Shown in pieces: positions 1 to 6,382 of a DNA stretch of 20,455 nt. Origin of the DNA: CAYSCW01 sp964449165 (GTDB taxonomy: Bacteria > Acidobacteriota > Aminicenantia > Aminicenantales > Aminicenantaceae). The notes under the pieces are model-generated. The model was not told where the DNA came from, did not search any database, and was given only the letters and a program-made list of their open reading frames with translations. The stretch covers positions 1-20,455 of the forward strand of contig CAYVAT010000048.1 in assembly GCA_964449165.1 (NCBI GenBank). Reading direction: 5' to 3'. The first letter of the stretch is position 1; each line of letters starts with the position of its first letter. The position numbers and the translations under genes are program-made.

Positions 1-309
1 TTCGCTCCCTTCAGATTTTTCACGCCATTCCCTCAACGCTCTTCTCGGCGGTTGCAGAACTCCGCATGTTAATCAATCTCACGCCAAGTTATATCTCAGC
101 CCTACTAAGGACCACCGAATTGATTATTCCGTGCTCAAACAGTCCTCGCCGCCTGACTGCGTCAGGTACCCTCAAAGAGCGTTTCAGGAAGGCTGGGGTA
201 GGCTGGGTCGCGGGCTTCAAGGTCGCTCATGCCATCTCCCAATGCTCTTCATACCAAAAAATCCAGCTCTAATGCTATCAAAGAAAAAGAGGTTTTTTCC
301 TGTGTACAT
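1..309. other. Leading intergenic stretch without a convincing gene
   Basis: About 310 bases precede the fabH promoter. Reading frames on both strands are short and resemble no family I recognise. Two items are visible. One is a 6-bp perfect inverted repeat, CCTGAC-TGC-GTCAGG, at about 153-167. The other is a minus-strand mini-ORF (230 down to 162, 22 codons) with a GGGAG ribosome-binding-like sequence five bases before its ATG. The GC-rich part (150-240) differs from the AT-rich 240-359 part. It could be the decayed end of a gene or repeat lying left of the window. I assign no function. Confidence 0.4.
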
Positions 310-338
310 TTGCAAATTGGAATTAAGTATGTTATAGA
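310..338 (+). promoter_or_regulatory. Sigma70-like promoter of fabH
   Basis: TTGCAA (310-315) is separated by exactly 17 bases from TATAGA (333-338), each box matching the consensus at 4 of 6 positions. It lies 22 bases before the fabH ATG, followed by AAGG (351-354) five bases from the start. Inferred from sequence only. Confidence 0.45.
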
Positions 339-359
339 AATTGTTTATTTAAGGCTGAT

Positions 360-1358
360 ATGAAAAGACAGCAGAACAAGCGTAAGATCAAGATTACAGG
401 TTCGGGTTTCTACGCCCCTCCCAAAGTGCTGACCAATTTTGACCTGGAAAAGATGGTCGATACCTCAGATGAGTGGATCATCACCCGATCGGGCATCCGT
501 GAGAGGAGAATCGCCTCCGAGGAGCAGGCCACATCCGACCTGGCAGTTGAAGCCTGCCGGAAAGCTCTCGAGGATGCCCGGATAAAGGTTAAAGACATTG
601 ACATCATCATCACTGCCACCTCGACGCCTGACACCATTTTTCCTTCTACAGGCTGCTGGGTTCAGAAAGGATTGGAAGCTGACTACATCCCGGCGTTCGA
701 TATATCCGCAGGCTGCACGGGGTTTCTCTATGGGATGATCTTGGCCGAGAGCTTGATTCTTAACGGGAATAACAAACGGATACTTCTGACAGGAGGAGAG
801 CTGCTGACCAAGGTTACCAACTGGAAAGACCGCAGCACCTGCGTACTTTTCGGTGATGCAGCCGGAGCGGTGGTGCTCGAGGAGAGCAACGATGAGTCAG
901 GTATGCTCTCTTACTACTGGAAGGCTGACGGAAATCTGGGTGACCTTCTTATCCTCCCAGGAGGAGGAACCCGGAATCCTGCCACCCACGAGACTGTGGA
1001 TAATAATCTCCATTATCTTTATATGAAGGGAAATGAGGTTTTCAAACACGCAGTCAAGCGTATGGGGGAAGCTGCAGTAGAAGCTCTAAAGGAGGCAGGG
1101 TTGAAGAAGGAAGATGTCGATTACCTGATTCCCCACCAAGCCAACATCCGCATCATCGATGCCACAGGAAGGCGTCTGGGTCTTCCTCCGGAGAAAGTCT
1201 ATTCCAACATCGACAGATACGGCAATGTTTCGGTCGCATCCATCCCCATCTGCCTTCACGAGCTTAAAGAGCAAGGCAAGCTCAAAAAAGGCGACATAAT
1301 TGTCATGGATGCCTTCGGGGCAGGATTTACCTGGGCCGCTGTGGTCTACCGCTGGTAA
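360..1358 (+). CDS. fabH: 3-oxoacyl-ACP synthase III (beta-ketoacyl-ACP synthase III)
   Basis: The product is 332 residues, the usual FabH length (about 315-335). FabH condenses acetyl-CoA (or another short acyl-CoA) with malonyl-ACP to start fatty acid synthesis in the cytoplasm. The Cys-His-Asn triad is present: Cys119 in DISAGCTGF, His259 in IPHQANIRI and Asn289 in the motif GNVSVASIP, where GNTSAASIP is more usual. The glycine-rich thiolase-fold end AFGAGFTWA is intact near residues 318-326. The ATG at 360 has a short AAGG sequence upstream and its own promoter. It is the only plus-strand gene here and converges on ccdA. No other fab or acp genes are adjacent, so it may supply a general primer step or a specialised acyl chain; family relatives such as PqsD or OleA are less likely. 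Confidence 0.93.
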   Translation: MKRQQNKRKIKITGSGFYAPPKVLTNFDLEKMVDTSDEWIITRSGIRERRIASEEQATSDLAVEACRKALEDARIKVKDIDIIITATSTPDTIFPSTGCWVQKGLEADYIPAFDISAGCTGFLYGMILAESLILNGNNKRILLTGGELLTKVTNWKDRSTCVLFGDAAGAVVLEESNDESGMLSYYWKADGNLGDLLILPGGGTRNPATHETVDNNLHYLYMKGNEVFKHAVKRMGEAAVEALKEAGLKKEDVDYLIPHQANIRIIDATGRRLGLPPEKVYSNIDRYGNVSVASIPICLHELKEQGKLKKGDIIVMDAFGAGFTWAAVVYRW

Positions 1359-1363
1359 CCATT

Positions 1364-1519
1364 GGGGTCAGACCTTCCTAACTTTCCTAATTCTTAAATA
1401 AGAAGGGGACAATCCTTTTTTAGGAAAGTCTTCCGGAGAATTTCCCTACACAAAGTATAAATGGGGAGTAGATAGTTCTCAGGGGAATATAGTTAGAAAA
1501 GTTTGAAAGGCCTGACCCC
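1364..1519. repeat. Inverted-repeat element between convergent fabH and ccdA
   Basis: The left end (1364-1390) and right end (1493-1519) are 27-bp imperfect inverted repeats that match at 23 of 27 positions; both begin GGGGTCAG read from outside. Inside, ACTTTCCTAA (1381-1390) pairs perfectly with TTAGGAAAGT (1420-1429), and TTCTTAAATAAGAA (1391-1404) is itself a palindrome. The element begins 6 bases after the fabH stop and ends 11 bases from the ccdA stop. It encodes nothing. It looks like a REP/BIME- or MITE-like non-autonomous repeat and may also act as a bidirectional 3'-end structure. A partial copy of the end sequence occurs at 6335-6382. Confidence 0.7.
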
Positions 1520-1530
1520 GATCAGCCCGA

Positions 1531-2244
1531 TCACATGAGGTAGGAGGACATGGCAGAGAAGTAGCCGGAGAGGAGGAGGATGCCAACCGCTATCAGCAAA
1601 ATGCCTCCCACAATGGTGATGACCTTGAAGTATTTTCTGATGGATTGGAAATATTCGAAGAATTTATGGAGTATAAGGCCGGATATAAAAAAAGGAAGCG
1701 CTATCCCCAGTGAATAGAAAGCAAGGAGCACAATGCCTTTGATGATGTTTTGAGTCGTTGCCGCCATTGTCAGGATCGATCCAAGAATGGGCCCGACACA
1801 TGGCGTCCATCCGGCTCCAAAAGCCATTCCTACCAGTACTGTTCCCAGGTATCCCAGTGGCTTGTTCTTGAGATGAACCTTCTTTTCCCTGTCCAGGAAT
1901 CTCAGCCTGAAAATCCCTGTGAAATGAAGCCCGAAAATGATAACCAGAGCCCCCCCAATTATCTCAAACCAGCGGATGTTTCGTGACAGGAATTTACCCA
2001 CGAATGTCGCCGAAGCACCCAGAGCAATGAAAATAAGAGAGAAGCCGAGGATAAACATCAGGGAGTTAACGATGACTTTTACTCTAACCTGGTTTATACT
2101 GTCCTCTGAAGTGAGCTCATCGATGGACACCCCGGTGATGAAAGCAAGATAGGAGGGAATAAGAGGAAGAATGCAGGGGGATAAAAAAGAGATGAAGCCC
2201 GCAGACAGAGCAACGAATATAGATATGTTTTCAGAGCCGGGCAT
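1531..2244 (-). CDS. ccdA: Cytochrome c biogenesis / thiol-disulfide transporter CcdA
   Basis: This is a 237-residue polytopic membrane protein of the CcdA/DsbD-beta family, with about six hydrophobic helices. The two conserved cysteines are visible: Cys24 in FLSPCILPLIP (helix 1) and Cys149 in GWTPCVGPI (helix 4). Family members carry electrons from cytoplasmic thioredoxin across the membrane to extracytoplasmic thiol proteins, for cytochrome c maturation or disulfide reduction. It lies 14 bases downstream of tlpA on the same strand, so the TlpA-like protein is its likely electron acceptor. The ATG is directly preceded by AAGGA with no spacer, which is unusual; translational coupling to tlpA may help. 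No better in-frame start was found. Confidence 0.92.
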   Translation of the reverse strand: MPGSENISIFVALSAGFISFLSPCILPLIPSYLAFITGVSIDELTSEDSINQVRVKVIVNSLMFILGFSLIFIALGASATFVGKFLSRNIRWFEIIGGALVIIFGLHFTGIFRLRFLDREKKVHLKNKPLGYLGTVLVGMAFGAGWTPCVGPILGSILTMAATTQNIIKGIVLLAFYSLGIALPFFISGLILHKFFEYFQSIRKYFKVITIVGGILLIAVGILLLSGYFSAMSSYLM

Positions 2245-2258
2245 TCCTTAATTATTAT

Positions 2259-2774
2259 CTACTTTTCTTCGGCTAGATCAAAGAAATATCTTTCCAGAGT
2301 CTCCTTATCCATATAACCGATATGCTTATGCCTGATCATGCCTTCCTTGTCGATGACGATGGTGACAGGAATCGCTCGGCCAGGTTCATAGTCCCTGATA
2401 ATTTGGTTGGTATACATGACCACAGGATAATTGATTTGAAAGGCTTTAGCGAAATCGATGACCTTATCCCTTCCACCCTGATCTACAGAGATGCCGATAA
2501 TTTCCAGGCCCTTATCCTTGTACTCAGCGTAAGCTTTTACAAATCCGGGGATTTCGGCCCGGCAGGGAGGACACCAGGTGGCCCAGATGTTCATGAACAC
2601 GACTTTCCCTTTATAATCAGAGAGCATGACCTGGTTTCCTCTGAGATCAGTAAGAGTGAAGTCAGGTGCAGGGGAGAAAGGGCTGTCTGAGGAACGCCCC
2701 TCCTCTTTATTTGTGTTTGCGCATAAAGAAAAAATAAGAACAAGAGGCAGGAAAAGCAAAGCTAATTTCTTCAT
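2259..2774 (-). CDS. TlpA/ResA-family thiol-disulfide oxidoreductase (exported)
   Basis: The product has 171 residues. Residues 1-18 form an export signal (MKK, then a hydrophobic run). A thioredoxin/AhpC-TSA fold starts near residue 37 (PDFTLTDLRG). The active site is WCPPC at residues 67-71 (Cys68, Cys71) and the cis-proline is in AIPVTIV (Pro136). TlpA/ResA proteins keep cytochrome c cysteines or other envelope thiols reduced outside the cytoplasmic membrane. Cys18 (FSLC) sits where a lipidated cysteine would, but Leu at -1 breaks the normal lipobox, so membrane anchoring is uncertain. GGAG lies six bases before the ATG. It is followed by ccdA, its probable electron donor, and is expressed from the promoter at 2902-2930. 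Confidence 0.9.
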   Translation of the reverse strand: MKKLALLFLPLVLIFSLCANTNKEEGRSSDSPFSPAPDFTLTDLRGNQVMLSDYKGKVVFMNIWATWCPPCRAEIPGFVKAYAEYKDKGLEIIGISVDQGGRDKVIDFAKAFQINYPVVMYTNQIIRDYEPGRAIPVTIVIDKEGMIRHKHIGYMDKETLERYFFDLAEEK

Positions 2775-2901
2775 TTTCTTCTCCGGTTTATACTCTTTTT
2801 ACCCTATGGATGTCTTTGCCAATAAGAGCAATCTCCATGAATACTATCACTTCCGTTATTTCACAGGAAATAATGGCTTAATTTTTATTATTAATATAAT
2901 A

Positions 2902-2930
2902 ATTATAGGCTTTTATATGCCCGATTGCAA
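2902..2930 (-). promoter_or_regulatory. Sigma70-like promoter of tlpA-ccdA
   Basis: On the minus strand TTGCAA (2930-2925) and a perfect TATAAT (2907-2902) are 17 bases apart. A start near 2895 would give a leader of about 120 bases before the tlpA ATG at 2774. This is sequence-based inference. Confidence 0.55.
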
Positions 2931-2933
2931 GGG

Positions 2934-3036
2934 AAAAAAGGTCTGTCTTTATGATAAAGGCAACGGTTGCTATCCATCCTTGCCAAGACCCTCCCACCCA
3001 ACCACTATGGGCTTCGGATGGACAGTAACCGCCGCC
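2934..3036 (-). ncRNA. Candidate structured RNA: 21-bp stem, 36-nt G-rich loop, downstream U-run
   Basis: On the minus strand the arm at 3036-3016 can pair with 2979-2959 over 21 positions. There is one A-C mismatch and three G-U wobbles, so the minus-strand RNA pairs at 20 of 21 and the plus-strand RNA at only 18. The loop (3015-2980) contains GGTTGGGTGGGAGGG, four G-runs, and GGTCT, which could pair with AGACC (2944-2940) just before six Ts (2939-2934). A small palindrome CTTTAT-C-ATAAAG (2959-2947) follows the stem. A promoter-like pair upstream (3044-3070) would start transcription at or just before the stem. It matches no riboswitch class I know. It could instead be a 3' structure of the por operon or a palindromic repeat. 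Confidence 0.35.
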
Positions 3037-3043
3037 GTGACTG

Positions 3044-3070
3044 ATTGTATCTCGTATCATTAGCTGTCAA
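3044..3070 (-). promoter_or_regulatory. Possible promoter ahead of the hairpin
   Basis: On the minus strand, consensus TTGACA (3070-3065) is followed after 15 bases by TACAAT (3049-3044). The spacer is two bases shorter than ideal, which lowers confidence. The predicted start (about 3043-3037) coincides with the base of the hairpin at 3036. It lies within 55 bases of the porB stop. Confidence 0.35.
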
Positions 3071-3096
3071 GGAAATAGAGATGCATCTGCGAGTCC

Positions 3097-4011
3097 TTAA
3101 TTCAGCCCGCAATGCTTCAGGAGTTTTTCCCATTTCCTGTCAACTTCTCTCTGCATGTATTCGATTTCTTCTTCTTTCAGATGGCGGAATCTTCCCTGAA
3201 TGCGGAGGTAGTCATCCACCGGTTTTTTCTCTCTGAGTTTGATGTTAAGCGTATATTTTTCGCCGTTTTCGATCTCATAAAGCGGGAACAGGGCATTCTG
3301 GACTACCATCCTCGACAGCTTCACGGTATCCTCGGGCCGGGTCTTCCACCCGGATGGACAGGGCGCATAAATGTGCAAGAATCGTGTGCCCTTGATGTCC
3401 TTGGCTTTCTTAGCTTTCCTGAAAAGGTCTTCCGGATAGCCGATGCTGGCTGTAGCCACATAAGGTATGGAATGGGCTGCCATGATGGCCACCATGTCCT
3501 TCTTCGGCCTGTTCTTGAAGTGTTTGACAGGAGTTGTTGTGGTCCAGGCACCATATGGCGTGGCCGAGCTTCTCTGGATTCCGGTGTTCATGTAAGCCTC
3601 GTTATCATAACAGACATAAAGGACATCGTCATTCCTCTCCGCTGTTCCAGAAAGAGCCTGTATCCCGATATCGAACGTACCTCCATCCCCAGCCCAGGCA
3701 ACCACGGTCGTCTCTGTATCTCCCACCATCTCCAGCCCTGCTTTCACACCTGATGCAGATGACGCTGCTGTCTCAAAAGCGCAGTGAAAAATGGGAACGT
3801 CGAGAGATGAATAAGGAAAAGGACCGTCTATCACCGACCAGCAGCAGGCCGGGATGCAGAGCACTGTTTTCTGGCCAAGAGCTTTGAGCACGTACCTCAT
3901 AGCAAGCGTGGCACCGCAGCCCTGGCAGGCCAGATGTCCGCTGTTCATCAGCTCTTCCTCAGGAAGAGAGAGTTTCATTTTCTTCGTTTTTTCTTTCATC
4001 TCTTTGCTCAT
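3097..4011 (-). CDS. porB: Pyruvate:ferredoxin oxidoreductase (2-ketoacid oxidoreductase), beta subunit
   Basis: The 304-residue subunit binds thiamine diphosphate and one [4Fe-4S] cluster. ACQGCGA supplies Cys29 and Cys32, Cys57 lies in PACCWSVIDG (Cys56 is adjacent), and Cys218 lies in the PCPSGW motif typical of PorB. The TPP/Mg motif starts with GDGGTFDIG (108-116) and ends near DNEAYMNTG (136-144). With the other subunits it oxidatively decarboxylates pyruvate (or a related 2-ketoacid) with CoA to acetyl-CoA, CO2 and reduced ferredoxin. The ATG overlaps the porA stop as ATGA, with AGGAG seven bases upstream; Met5 or Met12 are weaker start options. It is the last gene of the por group. 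Specificity for pyruvate rather than branched-chain ketoacids is inferred. Confidence 0.93.
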   Translation of the reverse strand: MSKEMKEKTKKMKLSLPEEELMNSGHLACQGCGATLAMRYVLKALGQKTVLCIPACCWSVIDGPFPYSSLDVPIFHCAFETAASSASGVKAGLEMVGDTETTVVAWAGDGGTFDIGIQALSGTAERNDDVLYVCYDNEAYMNTGIQRSSATPYGAWTTTTPVKHFKNRPKKDMVAIMAAHSIPYVATASIGYPEDLFRKAKKAKDIKGTRFLHIYAPCPSGWKTRPEDTVKLSRMVVQNALFPLYEIENGEKYTLNIKLREKKPVDDYLRIQGRFRHLKEEEIEYMQREVDRKWEKLLKHCGLN

Positions 4012-5162
4012 CTTTTCACTCCTATCCAGACGATTTCTTCCTCTGGCAAGTCTTTCTCCTCAGCATATTGGACAATCTCCCTGAAAGTGTCAGGTGTGAT
4101 GTCCCGCCCTCCCAGACCGGCGATGAATCCAAAAAGAGGAAGGTTGCTGTCCTGTCCGTAGAGGGCTGATTTAACTTCCTGGTAGAAGATACCGTGGTGG
4201 CCGTAAGAGATGTTGCGGTCGACCACAGCCACTTTCTTGGCCCCTTTGAGAACCTTGCGCACAGTCTCAAAGGGAAAGGGCCTGAAGACCTTGATCCTCA
4301 AATTTCCTACCTTCTTCCCTTCCTCACGGAGCATATCCACAGCCACTTTGGCTGTGTTACCCATGGTGCCTGATGTGATCAGGATGAGCTCAGCATCGCC
4401 GCAGTGATGGTCTTCCACTTGTCCCAGATAGCGGCCGAAAAATTTTTCATATTCTCTACCTGTTTTTTCGATCAGCGCCGGTGCCTTCTCCATCTCTTTT
4501 TGCAGCTTATATCGCAGCTCAAAATAATGCTCGGGTGAGGTAAGTCCCCCGAAGGCATGAGGCTCTTCTGGGGTGATTCTGATCCGCGGCTTATAAGGGG
4601 GCAGGAATTCATCCACTTTGTCCTGATCCGGAACATCGACCACTTCGTAGGTGTGCGACAGAGTGAAAGCATCGAGGATGATCATGCTGGGGATGTGAAG
4701 GGCTTCTGAGACCTTGAATGCCTGAATCACCGTGTCCAGAACTTCCTGGTTGCTCCCGCAGTAGAACTGCATCCAGCCCGTGTCTCTCTGGGAGAGGCTG
4801 TCGTTCTGGTCAGACCAGATGCTCCAACCCGGAGCCATGGCCCGGTTGATGTTGCCCATGACCACAGGGAGCCTTCCACCAGATGCCCAGTGGAGAAGCT
4901 CGTGCATCAAGGTCAGCCCCTGGGAAGATGTAGCCGTGAAAGTCCGCGCTCCGGCCAGCGATGCGCCCAGACAGGCAGCCATGGCCGAATGCTCTGACTC
5001 AACCTTGATGAATTTGGCATCCAAAGTACCGTCAGCACACATTTCAGAGAGGAGTTCGACCACCTGAGTCTGAGGAGTGATAGGGTAGGCAGCGATCACC
5101 TGAGACCGGCCCAGCATGGCCCCGTAGGAAAGAGCATGGTTTCCCATGATGACTTTTCTCAT
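4008..5162 (-). CDS. porA: Pyruvate:ferredoxin oxidoreductase, alpha subunit
   Basis: The 384-residue subunit carries the substrate-side and C-terminal domains of the enzyme. YPITPQT (residues 26-32), ESEHSAM (55-61) and ATSSQGL (77-83) are the hallmark motifs. The stretch NRAMAPGWSIWSDQND with RDTGW closely follows pyruvate-type enzymes. I start at the ATG at 5162, which overlaps the porD stop (ATGA) and has GAGGAGGAG immediately upstream. An in-frame extension to 5201 lies wholly inside porD and has no such signal. Gene order porD-porA-porB with 4-base overlaps at both junctions implies tight translational coupling and near-equal synthesis of the subunits. Confidence 0.94.
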   Translation of the reverse strand: MRKVIMGNHALSYGAMLGRSQVIAAYPITPQTQVVELLSEMCADGTLDAKFIKVESEHSAMAACLGASLAGARTFTATSSQGLTLMHELLHWASGGRLPVVMGNINRAMAPGWSIWSDQNDSLSQRDTGWMQFYCGSNQEVLDTVIQAFKVSEALHIPSMIILDAFTLSHTYEVVDVPDQDKVDEFLPPYKPRIRITPEEPHAFGGLTSPEHYFELRYKLQKEMEKAPALIEKTGREYEKFFGRYLGQVEDHHCGDAELILITSGTMGNTAKVAVDMLREEGKKVGNLRIKVFRPFPFETVRKVLKGAKKVAVVDRNISYGHHGIFYQEVKSALYGQDSNLPLFGFIAGLGGRDITPDTFREIVQYAEEKDLPEEEIVWIGVKR

Positions 5163-5461
5163 TTCTCCTCCTCCACCATGGCGATGCAATTTGTCGGACA
5201 TTCCTCTGCACAGAGTGCGCAGCCTTTGCAGTATTCGTAATCGACCACCGGGTATTCGTTCTCGATGTAGATAGCAACATCAGGGCAGAATTTCCAACAG
5301 ATACCGCACTGGATACAATTTTCGAGGTCGATTTCAGGCCGGATGTTTCGCCAGGCACCGGTCTTGTTGAAGAGCATGGAACCCACAGACATGGGCATCA
5401 TGGGAACTTCTTTTTCGGAGCGGAAAACGATTTTTTCAGATTTTTTCTTTTTTTTCATCAT
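5159..5461 (-). CDS. porD: Pyruvate:ferredoxin oxidoreductase, delta (ferredoxin) subunit
   Basis: This 100-residue protein has two [4Fe-4S] ferredoxin motifs: Cys49/52/55/59 (CIQCGICWKFCP) and Cys78/81/84/88 (CKGCALCAEECP). It passes electrons from the TPP-bearing PorB to free ferredoxin. The N-terminus has a lysine-rich run (MMKKKKK) before a short PorD-specific segment (residues 20-45, including GAWRNIRPEI). Two adjacent ATGs exist, at 5461 and 5458; AGGA is three bases from the first and six from the second, so the second may be the real start. Unlike the tight junction with porA, 309 bases separate it from porC upstream. Confidence 0.94.
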   Translation of the reverse strand: MMKKKKKSEKIVFRSEKEVPMMPMSVGSMLFNKTGAWRNIRPEIDLENCIQCGICWKFCPDVAIYIENEYPVVDYEYCKGCALCAEECPTNCIAMVEEEK

Positions 5462-5770
5462 AAATCCTTTTGACTGTAAGATGTGTGATTTATGTTAAAT
5501 GATAATAATAAGCAAGGAAAAAATAATACAAATTCAAGAGATTTCATTCTTTTTTTAATATAACTTGAGAAGATACTGCTCATCAACAGGAATCTTACCT
5601 CATATTATATTGTATCTATAGGAATACTTCAATACGGTCAAATGTGAAGCTTTGGGATGCTTGGAGGATATTATGGATAATTGCAGTCATTAAAGCCGTA
5701 ACATTTCCTCTAGATGCAGGGCCTGTTTCCTGAGCACTCCGGTTACTGCAAATGGGAAACTTCCAGACAC
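5462..5770. other. 309-bp gap inside the por gene group
   Basis: porC and porD are normally adjacent, but here an AT-rich stretch separates them. I see no reading frame with family resemblance and no clear terminator. A weak minus-strand promoter candidate is TTGACC (5641-5636) - 17 bases - TAGATA (5618-5613), with TATAAT a little further on at 5609-5604. The region may be an internal promoter/leader for porDAB or the scar of a lost gene or insertion. Confidence 0.45.
5613..5641 (-). promoter_or_regulatory. Weak candidate internal promoter for porDAB
   Basis: TTGACC (5 of 6 matches) and TAGATA (3 of 6) are spaced by 17 bases on the minus strand, about 150 bases upstream of porD. The -10 match is poor, although TACAAT and TATAAT lie just downstream at longer spacing. 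Confidence 0.25.
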
Positions 5771-6319
5771 CTAGGGTTCGGTTTTTTCGAAGGCCTCTTT
5801 GGCAGCAGCGGCATTTTCATCGGGTTTTATGGGCACACCTTCGCGCACAGCTTCCAGCACAGATTCGATCTTGACCAGGTTGAGGAGCTTCACCACTGCT
5901 CCCACGATGGCCGTGTTCACGATGGGAGCAGCCTTGGTACCCAATTTATGCTTCACAGCGATGACTGTGGCGTTGATGGTAGCCACTTTGTATTTTTTTG
6001 GAAAGCCCATTTCTTCGGGCTTTTTATCGCTGTTGATGATGATCCAGCCCCCGTCCTTCAAACCTTCAGTGACATCGATGGCTTCAACCAGGGTAGGGTC
6101 CACCACCACAACATGGTCTGGTGTGTAAATCCTGCTTTTATCATAGATGGGCTTGTCGTCGATGCGGATAAAGGCAAACACAGGAGCACCCCGCCTTTCC
6201 ACCCCGAACTCAGGGTAGGCCTGCACGTATTTTCCCTCTTTGGCGATGGCATCAGCCAGGATTTTGGAGGCAACCACTGTTCCCTGTCCTCCTCTTCCGT
6301 GGAATCGAATCTCAACCAT
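5771..6319 (-). CDS. porC: Pyruvate:ferredoxin oxidoreductase, gamma subunit
   Basis: The product has 182 residues, the normal PorC/PorG length. The family signature is at the N-terminus: RFHGRGGQGTVVASKILADA (residues 5-24), followed by YPEFGVERRGAPV (residues 35-47). The gamma subunit contributes to CoA and catalytic domain assembly of the four-subunit 2-ketoacid oxidoreductase. AAGGAG lies six bases before the ATG. It is 54 bases downstream of the fumarase alpha gene on the same strand and probably shares its promoter. The partner subunits porD, porA and porB follow after an unusual 309-bp gap. Confidence 0.93.
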   Translation of the reverse strand: MVEIRFHGRGGQGTVVASKILADAIAKEGKYVQAYPEFGVERRGAPVFAFIRIDDKPIYDKSRIYTPDHVVVVDPTLVEAIDVTEGLKDGGWIIINSDKKPEEMGFPKKYKVATINATVIAVKHKLGTKAAPIVNTAIVGAVVKLLNLVKIESVLEAVREGVPIKPDENAAAAKEAFEKTEP

Positions 6320-6334
6320 TTAGCTCTCCTTTTC

Positions 6335-6382
6335 TTTCGGGGTCATCTTTCGGGGTCAGACCTTCATAACTTTTCATAATTC
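6335..6382. repeat. Partial copy of the GGGGTCAG repeat, overlapping a gene end
   Basis: GGGGTCAGACCTTC at 6352-6365, followed by a related AT-rich tail to 6382, matches the left end of the 1364-1519 element. The first 11 bases, TTTCGGGGTCA, are duplicated in tandem (6335-6345 and 6348-6358). The repeat covers the stop codon and last two sense codons of the fumarase alpha gene and fills most of the 54-bp space before porC. Confidence 0.6.

Larger units (their letters stand above)
2775..3096. other. Intergenic region between porB and tlpA
   Basis: These 322 bases hold the two promoter candidates and the hairpin described separately, plus an AT-rich stretch (about 2880-2905) and the tlpA leader. 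A 60-codon minus-strand frame (3060-2878) runs through the hairpin. It begins at a codon inside the promoter-hairpin region, resembles no family I recognise and is probably chance. There is no canonical terminator with a U-run directly after a stem, so how por transcription ends is unclear. Confidence 0.5.

Noticed and set aside
66..337. Two overlapping 68-codon plus-strand frames
   Set aside because: No ribosome-binding site, no domain resemblance, and they overlap each other in different frames.
2878..3060. 60-codon minus-strand frame in the porB-tlpA gap
   Set aside because: It is explained by the palindromic hairpin it runs through, has no ribosome-binding sequence and resembles no family.
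3112..3753. 213-codon plus-strand frame opposite porB
   Set aside because: It is a shadow of porB; porB has all cofactor motifs and this frame has none.
5163..5201. N-terminal extension of porA by 13 codons
   Set aside because: It lies inside porD and lacks a ribosome-binding sequence, while the ATG at 5162 has GAGGAGGAG and the ATGA overlap.
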